Assembly (NCBI RefSeq): GCF_011007365.1
Contig: NZ_WFKM01000010.1
Span: forward strand, 186,001 to 250,000
Source of the DNA: Sphingobacterium sp. xlx-96
GTDB taxonomy: Bacteria; Bacteroidota; Bacteroidia; Sphingobacteriales; Sphingobacteriaceae
Direction: 5' to 3'
DNA length: 64,000 bases
Shown: positions 35,595 through 43,847 of the stretch, piece by piece
Numbering within the stretch: the first letter of the stretch is position 1
How the letters are laid out: every line of letters starts with the position of its first letter
Program-made: the position numbers and the translations under genes
The notes under the pieces: generated by a model
What the model saw: only the letters and a program-made list of their open reading frames with translations
What the model was told of the DNA's origin: nothing
Databases searched by the model: none

Positions 35595-37457
35595 ATGATA
35601 GAGAATGATAAAACCCTTAAAACTCTAAATGAATCTTTTGGTAGTTTTAGAGCTGAATGGTTGAAGAATAAAATTTATGAATTATTCGAAGAACCGTATT
35701 ACTTCTCAACACTACAGGACAGTAGACCATATGTTGTTGAGGGAGGAAGGGGAACTGGAAAGACGACACTCTTACGTGGGTTATCTTATGAAGGACAATT
35801 TGAATTAAGAAATAAGGATATAAATGCTTTTGACAAAGAAATAGACTTTATAGGAATATACCATAGGATAAATACGAACCATGTTAGAGCATTTAAAGGA
35901 GGTGGAATATCGGAAGATATATGGATAAAAATTTTTTCACACTACATCAATCTAATTCTTTGTAATGAAATAATTCAATTCTTGGAATGGCATAGAGCCC
36001 AAAATCCAAATGATGACATGTTATCGAAAGAAGATTGCATTCACATTGCGAAATCTCTTGCCATATACTCTGACATTACAACTTTTAATGATTTAAAAAA
36101 CAGTTTAAAAACTGAGATGTATGAATTTCAGTCTAAAATAAATAATCTAACTAGTGATGCACCTCTTTCTCTCTCATTAGCTGGTGAACCATTTAATGTG
36201 TTGACTAATGCCATCTTAAACTATAACCCCTTCAAGAATAAAGTTTTCTATTTTTTAATTGATGAATATGAGAATCTCGACGATTATCAACAACAAGTTT
36301 TTAATACACTGATAAAGCATTCGAGCGAAAAATATACGTTTAAAATTGGTGTTAGAGAAATGGGATGGCGTATAAAACATACACTCAACACGTCCGAGAA
36401 ATTAAATGATCCTGCTGATTATAAATTGATAAACATTGAGAAGTACTTAACGTCAAACGAGGAGGTGTTTTATCAATTTGCCACAAAAGTTTGTCAACAC
36501 CGTATATCAAACTTAATAGGAAAAGAAAATTTCAATATTGAAGATGCCCTTCCTGGTCTATCAGTTGAAGAAGAGGCTCTGCTTTTGGGGGTAGAAAATA
36601 CCGATTTATATTTAGAAGCAAACAAACAGATACCCACGAGTAAAAATTTAACACCTTTATATAAATATTTTTTAGGACACTGGGCTAATAAAAATAAACG
36701 ATCCATAAAAGAAGAGTACTCATTATATCGAAAAGATACAGCTAGTTACAATACAAGATATAATAATTATAAATATTCTTTACTTTTTATGATAAAGAGA
36801 GGTCGCGGTTCAGCAGGCATTCAAAAATATTATGCTGGATGGGACACTTACATAAAGATATCACATGGAAATATTCGATATTTAATGGAATTAGTACACA
36901 AAGCCTTTGAAAAACATCTTCTTGAGGGAAAATCTTTGGATGAACCTATATCTCCAAAAGACCAAACCATCGCTGCGCAAGAATGTGGACTTAAGAATCT
37001 AACTGAGTTTGAAGGACTTTGGAAGAATGGTGCTCAAATTACTAGACTTTTATTAGGATTTGGTCGTGTGTTTCAACTTCTTGCTCAGAATCCTGATGTT
37101 GCTCCCGAAAAAAATCAGTTTTCTATATCAGATCTGAATGAAAATGAAGAGTTAAAAGATATTATCTCAGCTTCAATCATGAATTTAGCACTGATTCGGA
37201 TGCCTGGAACCAAACTGAATATGAAAGATACAAAAGACGTTCTCTATATGATTCATCCCTTATACTCCCCCTATTTTCAATTTTCCTATCGAAAAAAGAG
37301 AAAAATGGACTTAACATCTAAAGATATAGCGGAATTAATAAAGAACCAGAACTCTGGTATTCAAATGATTTTGGGAAAATCGTTTAGCGGACAAGATATA
37401 TCTAATCAAATTATTCCTAATCAAATGAATCTATTTGCAGATTATTATAATGCATAA
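35595..37457 (+). CDS. ORC/CDC6-type AAA ATPase
   Basis: 620 residues. Walker A is GGRGTGKTT (50-58) and Walker B is FLIDEYENL (220-228), followed by a sensor-like FKIGVREMGWRIKHT segment. The C-terminal half is helical with a probable winged-helix part (LKDIISASIMNLALIRMPGT). The GxRGTGKT loop and DEYE box fit the ORC/CDC6-type STAND-like ATPases that Pfam pairs with PRTase-CE proteins. It probably acts as the sensor or switch, using nucleotide state to control the PRTase partner. The gene overlaps the next one by 8 nt. Confidence 0.78.
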   Translation: MIENDKTLKTLNESFGSFRAEWLKNKIYELFEEPYYFSTLQDSRPYVVEGGRGTGKTTLLRGLSYEGQFELRNKDINAFDKEIDFIGIYHRINTNHVRAFKGGGISEDIWIKIFSHYINLILCNEIIQFLEWHRAQNPNDDMLSKEDCIHIAKSLAIYSDITTFNDLKNSLKTEMYEFQSKINNLTSDAPLSLSLAGEPFNVLTNAILNYNPFKNKVFYFLIDEYENLDDYQQQVFNTLIKHSSEKYTFKIGVREMGWRIKHTLNTSEKLNDPADYKLINIEKYLTSNEEVFYQFATKVCQHRISNLIGKENFNIEDALPGLSVEEEALLLGVENTDLYLEANKQIPTSKNLTPLYKYFLGHWANKNKRSIKEEYSLYRKDTASYNTRYNNYKYSLLFMIKRGRGSAGIQKYYAGWDTYIKISHGNIRYLMELVHKAFEKHLLEGKSLDEPISPKDQTIAAQECGLKNLTEFEGLWKNGAQITRLLLGFGRVFQLLAQNPDVAPEKNQFSISDLNENEELKDIISASIMNLALIRMPGTKLNMKDTKDVLYMIHPLYSPYFQFSYRKKRKMDLTSKDIAELIKNQNSGIQMILGKSFSGQDISNQIIPNQMNLFADYYNA

Positions 37458-38397
37458 TTACCACAAGTATTTTAACGTCACTGATACATATCAAGAGCTT
37501 CGCATTCCTAATAATGCTTTATACATTTATGGGATATCTCCAGAAGATCGTTCTAACGGTTACATCGATCTCCAAGAAACTGGAGAAATCCTCTTTTGTA
37601 AAATTAACAAGATTGAAGGAGATGATTTGATCGAGGTTGGCAATGAAAGAAAGGAAGTACACCTAAGGAATTTAGATGGAATTTCAGCATTGATAGAAAA
37701 TTTTAAAAGAGATAATATTTACATTGATGTTACTGGTCTGGATAATAGAATCTGTGCACCATTGATAAAGCAATGTATATCAATTTTTACAGAAGGAAAG
37801 ATTAAGTCAATTCGCGTAATTTACAGCGAACCCTTAGAATATGATGTAAAGAAATTTAAAGTCGAAGGTGTATTTAGTGACTTGTCTGAAAAAATACAAG
37901 GAATAAATCCATTACCTGGTTTCATAAAAGTTTTTCCTCGTGACAACGAAGATGTATATCTTATTCCTCTCTTAGGTTTTGAAGGTGGAAGATTTATACA
38001 TCTTCTCGAGGAAGTTGAATGCACAGACAAAAATGTAATACCTGTAATTGGACTACCTGGATTTAGAGTTGAATATCCACAAATAGCTTTCTGGGGCAAT
38101 CAAAAGCCACTTAAAGATACTGGAAGTTGGAGGAATATAAAATATGCTTCTGCTAACTCTGCTATAGAAGTATATTTTCTATTGAAGAAACTTTTAAGAG
38201 ATAAACCTGATGCTTATTTTAAGATTGCCCCAATAGGTACTAAGCCTCATGCGATTGGAGCAATGATATTTGCCGCAAGATTTGAAGAACAAACAGAATT
38301 AGTATATGACAACCCAATAAGAAAAATAAAAAAGACAAAGGGAGTTGGTAAAGTGGTAGAGTGTCTAGTCAGCGAATTATTAACGGCAGAAGAATAA
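37450..38397 (+). CDS. Unrecognised protein of the ORC/PRTase cluster, possibly Rossmann-like
   Basis: 315 residues from the ATG at 37450, which overlaps the ATPase stop by 8 nt; an upstream ATG at 37435 is also in frame. I do not recognise a family. Two strand-loop motifs stand out: NIYIDVTGLDNRICAPLIKQ (about residues 94-113) and AYFKIAPIGTKPHAIGAMIF (about 258-277). A strand followed by TG and a later PxGTKPxAxGA recall CARF- and SAVED-type nucleotide-sensing Rossmann folds, but this is only a pattern resemblance. It may be the reader or target of whatever the PRTase makes. Confidence 0.6.
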   Translation: MHNYHKYFNVTDTYQELRIPNNALYIYGISPEDRSNGYIDLQETGEILFCKINKIEGDDLIEVGNERKEVHLRNLDGISALIENFKRDNIYIDVTGLDNRICAPLIKQCISIFTEGKIKSIRVIYSEPLEYDVKKFKVEGVFSDLSEKIQGINPLPGFIKVFPRDNEDVYLIPLLGFEGGRFIHLLEEVECTDKNVIPVIGLPGFRVEYPQIAFWGNQKPLKDTGSWRNIKYASANSAIEVYFLLKKLLRDKPDAYFKIAPIGTKPHAIGAMIFAARFEEQTELVYDNPIRKIKKTKGVGKVVECLVSELLTAEE

Positions 38398-38539
38398 TTA
38401 CACACATTGTAGCTTTTATTAAAAAGAAATCTTTTTGGACTACGAATAATTTTTAATACCAATATTATATTGTTACATTAGCTATAATAGAATTATTACC
38501 TTTAGCAATCAGCATAAATTCGAAAATAAAATAGAAATC

Positions 38540-40228
38540 ATGAATCTGGAGACAAAAGAGCTTGAAGAAAGAAGTGACTATCTAGAGTACACTCAAGTTC
38601 AAGACTGGTATGTAGATAGTGCATATTTTCAAACTATACAAAAGAAGCTTAAAGGTACAGGGGCAAAATTATTAGTTGGCCCTAGAGGAACTGGAAAAAC
38701 CCACCAGATGTTGTTAGCTCATATGGAATGTATTAGGGATAAAACTAAACCAGTTTCTCTTTACGTCAGTTTTAATCGCTACTATCATCTTGAGCCTTTG
38801 ATGTCCAGTGCTCCAAATGCTAAGAAAATATTTCACACTTGGGTGCTGGCTAAGATTGTTTTAGCAATCCATGAATTTCTTGAAAAGGCTGGGATAGTTC
38901 TAAATGATTTTTTAATAGAAGATTTTCTAGGAAAAATCTATTTAGAGAATTTTATTGGTCAAGCGGAAAAAGGACTATTTCGTTTTGATGATGAGGAAGT
39001 TCTTTATAAATTAAGCGTTTCATCACTAAAAAATATTATAGAGTCTTGCGTTATGAATTGTAAGCGTAAGCGAGCTATTCTCCTCTTAGATGATGCAGCA
39101 TTAACTTTAACCCCTGAATATTTAGTAGAGTTTTTTGAGATTTTTGTTAGTCTAAAAAGTATGATAATCGCCCCTAAGGCATCTGTATATCCTGGGACTA
39201 CAGAATATGGGATGAAGTTCCACTTGGGACAAGATGCTGAAAAGGTGGAGTGCTGGATGAACGTTAGTGAGGACATGAATGCATACAGCTCTTTTATGGA
39301 TACATTGATTGAGAAAAGGTTCTCTTCTATAACGCAATCAATTGACAAAGAAATAGTCGAAATACTGAAATATGCATCCTTTGGCATTCCCAGAGCATTT
39401 ATTTTTTTAATTAGATCATATATTCAATCCAATAAAAGCACCAAACAAGCAAAATTTAACGAAGTTATTGATCAGCATTCGACATTAATAAAGGCAGAAT
39501 ACTTATCATTAAAAAGAAAAGTACCACAATTCTCGAATATAATCGAAGTAGGAAGCGTCTTTTTTGAAAATATCATTAACGCTATTACTGAGTCCAACAA
39601 AAGCATTTCAAATCAAAAAAATTTGGTCCTTGGCATCGAAGTATATGATAACAAAATGGTAGATAGAATGATTCAGTTTTTAAATGAGGCAGGTTTACTA
39701 TATAGACACTCCAGCAATGTTAGTCATGGTCAAGATAGGGAATATATTAGGTTCAATCCGCATATAATCTTCCTTATTAAAGCTAATGCCTTTTCTTATG
39801 GAAAGGGGTTTGATAGTACAAAAATACTTGAGAAGCTATTAGCTCCAGAAAAAAAGCATCCCCTTAGAAGAAAATATCAAACTTTATTGATGGCCGAAGA
39901 AATTGAAAAACTAAAATTGAACCTTCCCCCATGTCCAAAATGTCAAACGATACGATTTGAAGACAATCAGAGGTTCTGTCACAATTGCGGAGCAGAATTA
40001 ATAATGCCTTCTTCTTTTGAAAGCTGTATGAATCTAGATATCAACACCATACCTTTGACACCTTTGCAAAAGACTGCAGTAGAACAGGCAAAATTTAAGA
40101 AAATTAGAGATTTTTACTCAATACAAAATCCTAGGTCAGAATTAACGAAGGTAAATAAAATAGGAGGTAAAAGGTCTCAATCGATAATAGATAAAGTAAT
40201 TTCAATTGTTGACGAATTTTTAACATAG
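38540..40228 (+). CDS. Second ORC/CDC6-like ATPase with zinc ribbon
   Basis: 562 residues. Walker A is VGPRGTGKTH (46-55) and Walker B is AILLLDDAALTL (179-190). A four-cysteine zinc ribbon lies at 465-483 (CPKC and CHNC 11 residues apart). The C-terminus has a helix-hairpin-helix-like stretch (LTKVNKIGGKRSQSIIDKVI), typical of DNA binding. It follows the unknown gene after 142 nt, so it may have its own promoter. The Walker regions resemble the ATPase at 35595, but the C-terminal DNA-binding parts differ, suggesting that this one loads on DNA. Confidence 0.78.
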   Translation: MNLETKELEERSDYLEYTQVQDWYVDSAYFQTIQKKLKGTGAKLLVGPRGTGKTHQMLLAHMECIRDKTKPVSLYVSFNRYYHLEPLMSSAPNAKKIFHTWVLAKIVLAIHEFLEKAGIVLNDFLIEDFLGKIYLENFIGQAEKGLFRFDDEEVLYKLSVSSLKNIIESCVMNCKRKRAILLLDDAALTLTPEYLVEFFEIFVSLKSMIIAPKASVYPGTTEYGMKFHLGQDAEKVECWMNVSEDMNAYSSFMDTLIEKRFSSITQSIDKEIVEILKYASFGIPRAFIFLIRSYIQSNKSTKQAKFNEVIDQHSTLIKAEYLSLKRKVPQFSNIIEVGSVFFENIINAITESNKSISNQKNLVLGIEVYDNKMVDRMIQFLNEAGLLYRHSSNVSHGQDREYIRFNPHIIFLIKANAFSYGKGFDSTKILEKLLAPEKKHPLRRKYQTLLMAEEIEKLKLNLPPCPKCQTIRFEDNQRFCHNCGAELIMPSSFESCMNLDINTIPLTPLQKTAVEQAKFKKIRDFYSIQNPRSELTKVNKIGGKRSQSIIDKVISIVDEFLT

Positions 40229-40235
40229 TAATATA

Positions 40236-41090
40236 ATGGCTTCTCCAACACTAGTAATCGATGCGAATAACACATCGCACTCAAATCCTTTAACAACAAG
40301 TTTGATGTTTGACATCAGTTTTGCAGAAAATGATGAAGCTCCTATAGACACATATTTTGATAAAATTAGATCACTTATATTACTTATTAATCCCGCAAGA
40401 TTCAATGAGCTCAATGCAAATTTAGTAGTTTTAGGATGTATTTCCGTTTTTGAAAGCTATATGCGGGAAATAATTAGAAGAACAATACTAATAGACGAAA
40501 AATCAAGAAAAAATTGTGAAGCTATGCCGCTATCCTATGGTGCAGCAATTACACACCACTCTTCACTATTGCCCGAAGCTATTTTGGAAGATGTTTCGTT
40601 TGCTGGTAAAAAAAATGTGACAGAATCTTTGAAAAATTTCATAGGCATAAAGGGGTATTTACCAAACTCCTTGGTGTCCGCTCTTGATGAATTTAGTAAG
40701 GTTTGTGAATTAAGACATTGCTTGGTTCATCGCTTTGGAAAACTCGGCACGAAGAATGCTATCAAACTGGGTTTAGCAGAACATTCTCCTTGCATTGAAA
40801 AGCCCTTGACGTTAACCTACACTCTTTTACAAGACATTCAATTAAGCTGTAATGTGATGGTTAAGGAGATAAACAACTTTATATTCAACAGTTTACTACA
40901 TCGCTTAATAGTTGAAGACAACGGAAAAAAAAACACTAACACTATCTGGAAATGGAGATATAACCAAGATCGAAATCTTTTTTTGAAATATTATAGGACA
41001 TTTGTATCTTCGACCGAAGTGACGCCAAAGCATTCGGGCGCACGTGAAGCTTATGATCTCTACCGGCAGGAGTACAACTCTTTAAATTAA
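40236..41090 (+). CDS. HEPN domain protein (probable ribonuclease)
   Basis: 284 residues. The helical core contains LVVLGCISVFESYMREIIRR (about 63-82) and the diagnostic Rx4H motif ELRHCLVHRFG with R160 and H165, as in RiboL-PSP/MAE_28990-type HEPN domains. HEPN proteins cut RNA in toxin and abortive-infection systems. A polar C-terminal tail contains an aromatic WKWRYNQDRNLFLKYYRTF segment. It begins 7 nt after the zinc-ribbon ATPase, and the methyltransferase follows 4 nt later, so the three are a tight unit. Confidence 0.8.
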   Translation: MASPTLVIDANNTSHSNPLTTSLMFDISFAENDEAPIDTYFDKIRSLILLINPARFNELNANLVVLGCISVFESYMREIIRRTILIDEKSRKNCEAMPLSYGAAITHHSSLLPEAILEDVSFAGKKNVTESLKNFIGIKGYLPNSLVSALDEFSKVCELRHCLVHRFGKLGTKNAIKLGLAEHSPCIEKPLTLTYTLLQDIQLSCNVMVKEINNFIFNSLLHRLIVEDNGKKNTNTIWKWRYNQDRNLFLKYYRTFVSSTEVTPKHSGAREAYDLYRQEYNSLN

Positions 41091-41094
41091 CAAA

Positions 41095-42150
41095 ATGACT
41101 AAGGATTGGTGCAATTTTTACACCCCAAAACATATAGCTGATATGATTATCAATATGATACCGAAAGAGTATCATCCCAAAACAATTGTTGATATATGTG
41201 CAGGGAGCGGAAATTTTATAGCTGCTGCATTGGAAAAATGGGAAGTTAATGCAATCGGCATAGATATTCAGCGGTCAGAACATTTAAAAACCAAAAAGTG
41301 TACTTTTTATACCCAGGACGCATTAGATATTATAGACCTACGAAAAAATGTAGGTCATAGCAAAAAAAAATTGATACTCGCAAATCCTCCCTTCGGAAAA
41401 TTTGAAGGAAATATAACCTCGGTATGCAGAAAACACACTGAATTACAGGAAGTTGCTATTAAATCCAAGAGGATAGAAACTAATATGATAGTTTCAAACA
41501 TGTCACTATTGGAAGATGGCGAAATATTCGCGGCTATTTTACCTGAAAATATTTTTTCATCAGAAAAATTGAACTACTTTAAAAACATTTTTCTTTCTTA
41601 CTTTGAACCAATTTTCATAGGAGAGCCTAGCAAATATTTCCCTAAAAGTGAGGTCATAACACGAATTTTTATTGCTGTGTACAGATCTCACAATGTATCT
41701 ATTTCCTCAATTCGTAATATGAAGGATAAAGGAAGTTTTGATTTTGAAATCGTAAGAGGAATCGACAATTCTAAAATTCACAAAGGCGTCTCAAATTTTA
41801 ATAATAATCTATATAGAAAAATAATACATTTTAACAATAGTGAGGGAATCATGCATTCTGATTGTTTTGTTCCCGAAGATGTTTGCAATAGTAAATACAA
41901 AATAGCAATGAATGATCTTCTGATTTGTAGAGTTGGGCGGGCTTCTGGCCGAGTCTTTCTAGCCGATAAGTTATATGAAAATCAAGTTTTTTCCGATTAC
42001 TTTTTTGTTGTCAAAAACTTATCTATCACTGCTAACAAGTTAATCGCGAAAAAACTTGAAAAGTTACTTATAGAAAAACGGAAAGGACTGACGACCAAAT
42101 ATATTAATAAAAGAGATATAAATGAAGCTCTAAACAGATTGATTTCTTAA
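41095..42150 (+). CDS. N6-adenine DNA methyltransferase (HsdM/TaqI-like)
   Basis: 351 residues. Motif I is IVDICAGSGNF (31-41) and the catalytic motif IV is LANPPFG (95-101), with the usual YTPKHIADMI start (9-18). These mark an N6-adenine methyltransferase of the HsdM/type II gamma class. The C-terminal 120 residues (FNNNLYRKIIHFNNSEG, DLLICRVGRASGRVFLADKL) resemble a target-recognition domain of a type I HsdS half. A full-size HsdM is about 500 residues, so this is a short, possibly self-contained enzyme. It could mark self DNA for the HEPN and ATPase genes in front of it. Confidence 0.82.
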   Translation: MTKDWCNFYTPKHIADMIINMIPKEYHPKTIVDICAGSGNFIAAALEKWEVNAIGIDIQRSEHLKTKKCTFYTQDALDIIDLRKNVGHSKKKLILANPPFGKFEGNITSVCRKHTELQEVAIKSKRIETNMIVSNMSLLEDGEIFAAILPENIFSSEKLNYFKNIFLSYFEPIFIGEPSKYFPKSEVITRIFIAVYRSHNVSISSIRNMKDKGSFDFEIVRGIDNSKIHKGVSNFNNNLYRKIIHFNNSEGIMHSDCFVPEDVCNSKYKIAMNDLLICRVGRASGRVFLADKLYENQVFSDYFFVVKNLSITANKLIAKKLEKLLIEKRKGLTTKYINKRDINEALNRLIS

Positions 42151-42377
42151 AGTAATATTAAAGTCTAAAAGGGAGTCTAACTCAAACTGTGTCATTGGAT
42201 AATTAACCTAATTCTAAAAGCCTCTATCCAGCTTGAGCCTATCTCCAAATTTAATATAAAGTTGAGATATCGTCAAGCCCCAGTTGTGCACCGGCATGGT
42301 CCACTTTTTAGAGATATCCTTTATTATCAGGAACATCAACTTCATAAGAGCCTGCTCAGAACTGAATGCACCTTTGG

Positions 42378-42430
42378 AATATTCATTAGAGTTTTATCTT
42401 TAAGGAATTCATGAGCTCACTCCGTTCGGT
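42378..42430 (+). repeat. Small repeat inserted in the IS256 transposase, copy 1
   Basis: The insertion begins AATATTCATTAGAGTTTTAT, continues CTTTAAGGAATTCATGAGCT and ends CACTCCGTTC. It interrupts the codons for KITK-KGAF. Its 3' half (TTCATGAGCTC..CTCGG-like) matches copy B near 11481. Confidence 0.8.
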
Positions 42431-43464
42431 TTCGTGATTTTACGGATCTGACGGTGCATTCCTTCAATTGGATTAGTAGTATAAATGGTCTTACGCACCT
42501 GTTCATCATACTCGAAAAAAGTAGAGAGATTGATCCAGTTGTCCAGCCATGATTTAGCCGCTATAGGGTATTTCTTTCCCCACTTCTCTTCGAAAGCCAG
42601 TAAATTTTCATACCCCATTTCTTCATTGACAGCTTTGTAAACCGGCTTTAGGTCTTCAATAACTGCCTTTTTATCCTTTTCTGTAACATAGCGCATACTT
42701 GATCTGATCTGGTGGACAATGCATAACTGAACTTTCGTTTTTGGGAAAATAGCCTCTATAGCTTCAGGAAAGCCCTTAAGCCCATCGATACAAGCAATCA
42801 GGATATCCTCGACACCGCGCTGCTTCAAGTCTGTAAGAACCGATAACCAGAACTTTGCACCTTCATTTTCTGAGCTATAAAGTCCTATCAGGTCTTTACG
42901 TCCGTCCATTCCAATACCCAAGATATTATAAATGGCCCTGGACTCAACAGTGCCGTTCTGACGAACTTTATAATGCATGCAGTCCAGGAAAACAAAGGGA
43001 TAGACGGCCTCTAGCGGACGACTTCGCCACTCATTTATAGCAGGCATGACGCTTTCTGTGATACGGGATATTTCAGTTGCAGAAATCTCCATAGCATACA
43101 TCTCACGGATGAAATCGCTTATAGCACTCATGCCTTTGGCATACATACTCAGAGCATGACCTTCTAACTGCTCTGTAATAATAAGTTGACGTTTAGGAAC
43201 TACTTTGGGCTCGAATGTGCCAGATCTATCTCGCCCAGATTCAAGTTCAAAAGTGCCTGTATTCAGACCGCGAGCGGTCTTTTTAGTTTTACCATTGCGA
43301 CGATTGCTGTTCCCTGAAGCCTTATCCTCTTGAAGGTGATTTGCGAGCTCTCCATCCATCATAGACTCCAGTAAATGCTTCATTAAAGGCGCTAAAACAC
43401 CATTGTTGGGAGATAAACTCTTGCCGTTGTAGAGACCTTGCTCAGCCTCCTCTTTGAAACGTTC

Positions 43465-43512
43465 AAAACGGCGGAGCTCTCTTGAATGCCTTTGAAAATA
43501 AACTCTAATGAA
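43465..43512 (-). repeat. Small repeat inserted in the IS256 transposase, copy 2
   Basis: On the minus strand it reads TTCATTAGAGTTTATTTTC, AAAGGCATTCAAGAGAGCTC, CGCCG, flanked by TTTT on both sides (possible target duplication). It is about three-quarters identical to copy 1 but in the opposite orientation. Confidence 0.8.
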
Positions 43513-43615
43513 AAATCAAATCGGGTCTTTTCATTCATGACCATATCGTTTGAATAATTAAATATAAAAAATATTATTAAAATATCCCGTTGACACAGTT
43601 CACGTTACAGTCTCT

Positions 43616-43789
43616 TAGAGGAGCTTGATCCTAGAACATCTTTTTGTCCCTATAATAGCGCGAGCTTCAAGCTCATGTCTATGTAATTCTGATACTTAAG
43701 CCTAGTGCGGTACATTCACAATGATTCTTCTGAAATGAGATACCTCAAAAACAAATAAACATTGTACAAAACACCTTTGCTGGGACTGT
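43616..43789. other. Short region between IS256 and the STAND gene terminator
   Basis: A CGAGCTTCAAGCTC dyad at about 43667-43681 is the only structure noted. No gene is seen. Confidence 0.3.
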
Positions 43790-43847
43790 AAAATAAACTC
43801 TGTTAAATATAATATGTTCAATTATTATATTTAACAGAGTTTATTTT
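43790..43847. terminator. Strong hairpin terminator of the protease-STAND gene
   Basis: Arms of about 25 nt pair perfectly around an 8-nt loop (left part AAAATAAACTCTGTTAAAT, right part ATTTAACAGAGTTTATTTT). It begins at the stop codon and can work in both directions. Confidence 0.85.

Larger units (their letters stand above)
42214..43544 (-). pseudogene. IS256 family transposase, disrupted twice
   Basis: Reassembled, it reads MNEKTRFDF, then ERFKEEAEQGLYNGKSLSPN, a DDE core (FLDCMHYKV, LIACIDGLKGFPEAI, FEEKWGKKYP), RQIRKITK, and after a break KGAFSSEQALMKLMFLIIKD, KKWTMPVHNWGLTISQLYIK and GDRLKLDRGF before the stop at 42214. The first break (43465-43512) shifts the frame after residue 9; the second (42378-42430) introduces a stop after KITK. 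Removing the two insertions would give an almost complete transposase of about 400 residues. Confidence 0.9.
42171..43615. mobile_element. IS256 family insertion sequence, inactive
   Basis: Imperfect terminal inverted repeats are visible: GAGTCTAACTCAAACTGTGTC at 42173-42193 and, read from the right end, GAGACTGTAACG then GAACTGTGTC. The element holds one leftward transposase, broken by two small repeat insertions. No clear target duplication was found. It sits between the methyltransferase and the AVAST-like pair. Confidence 0.8.

Noticed and set aside
42171-43615. 8-9-bp target duplication of the IS256 element
   Set aside because: Flanks of the two inverted repeats do not match, so either the ends have decayed or one flank was lost.
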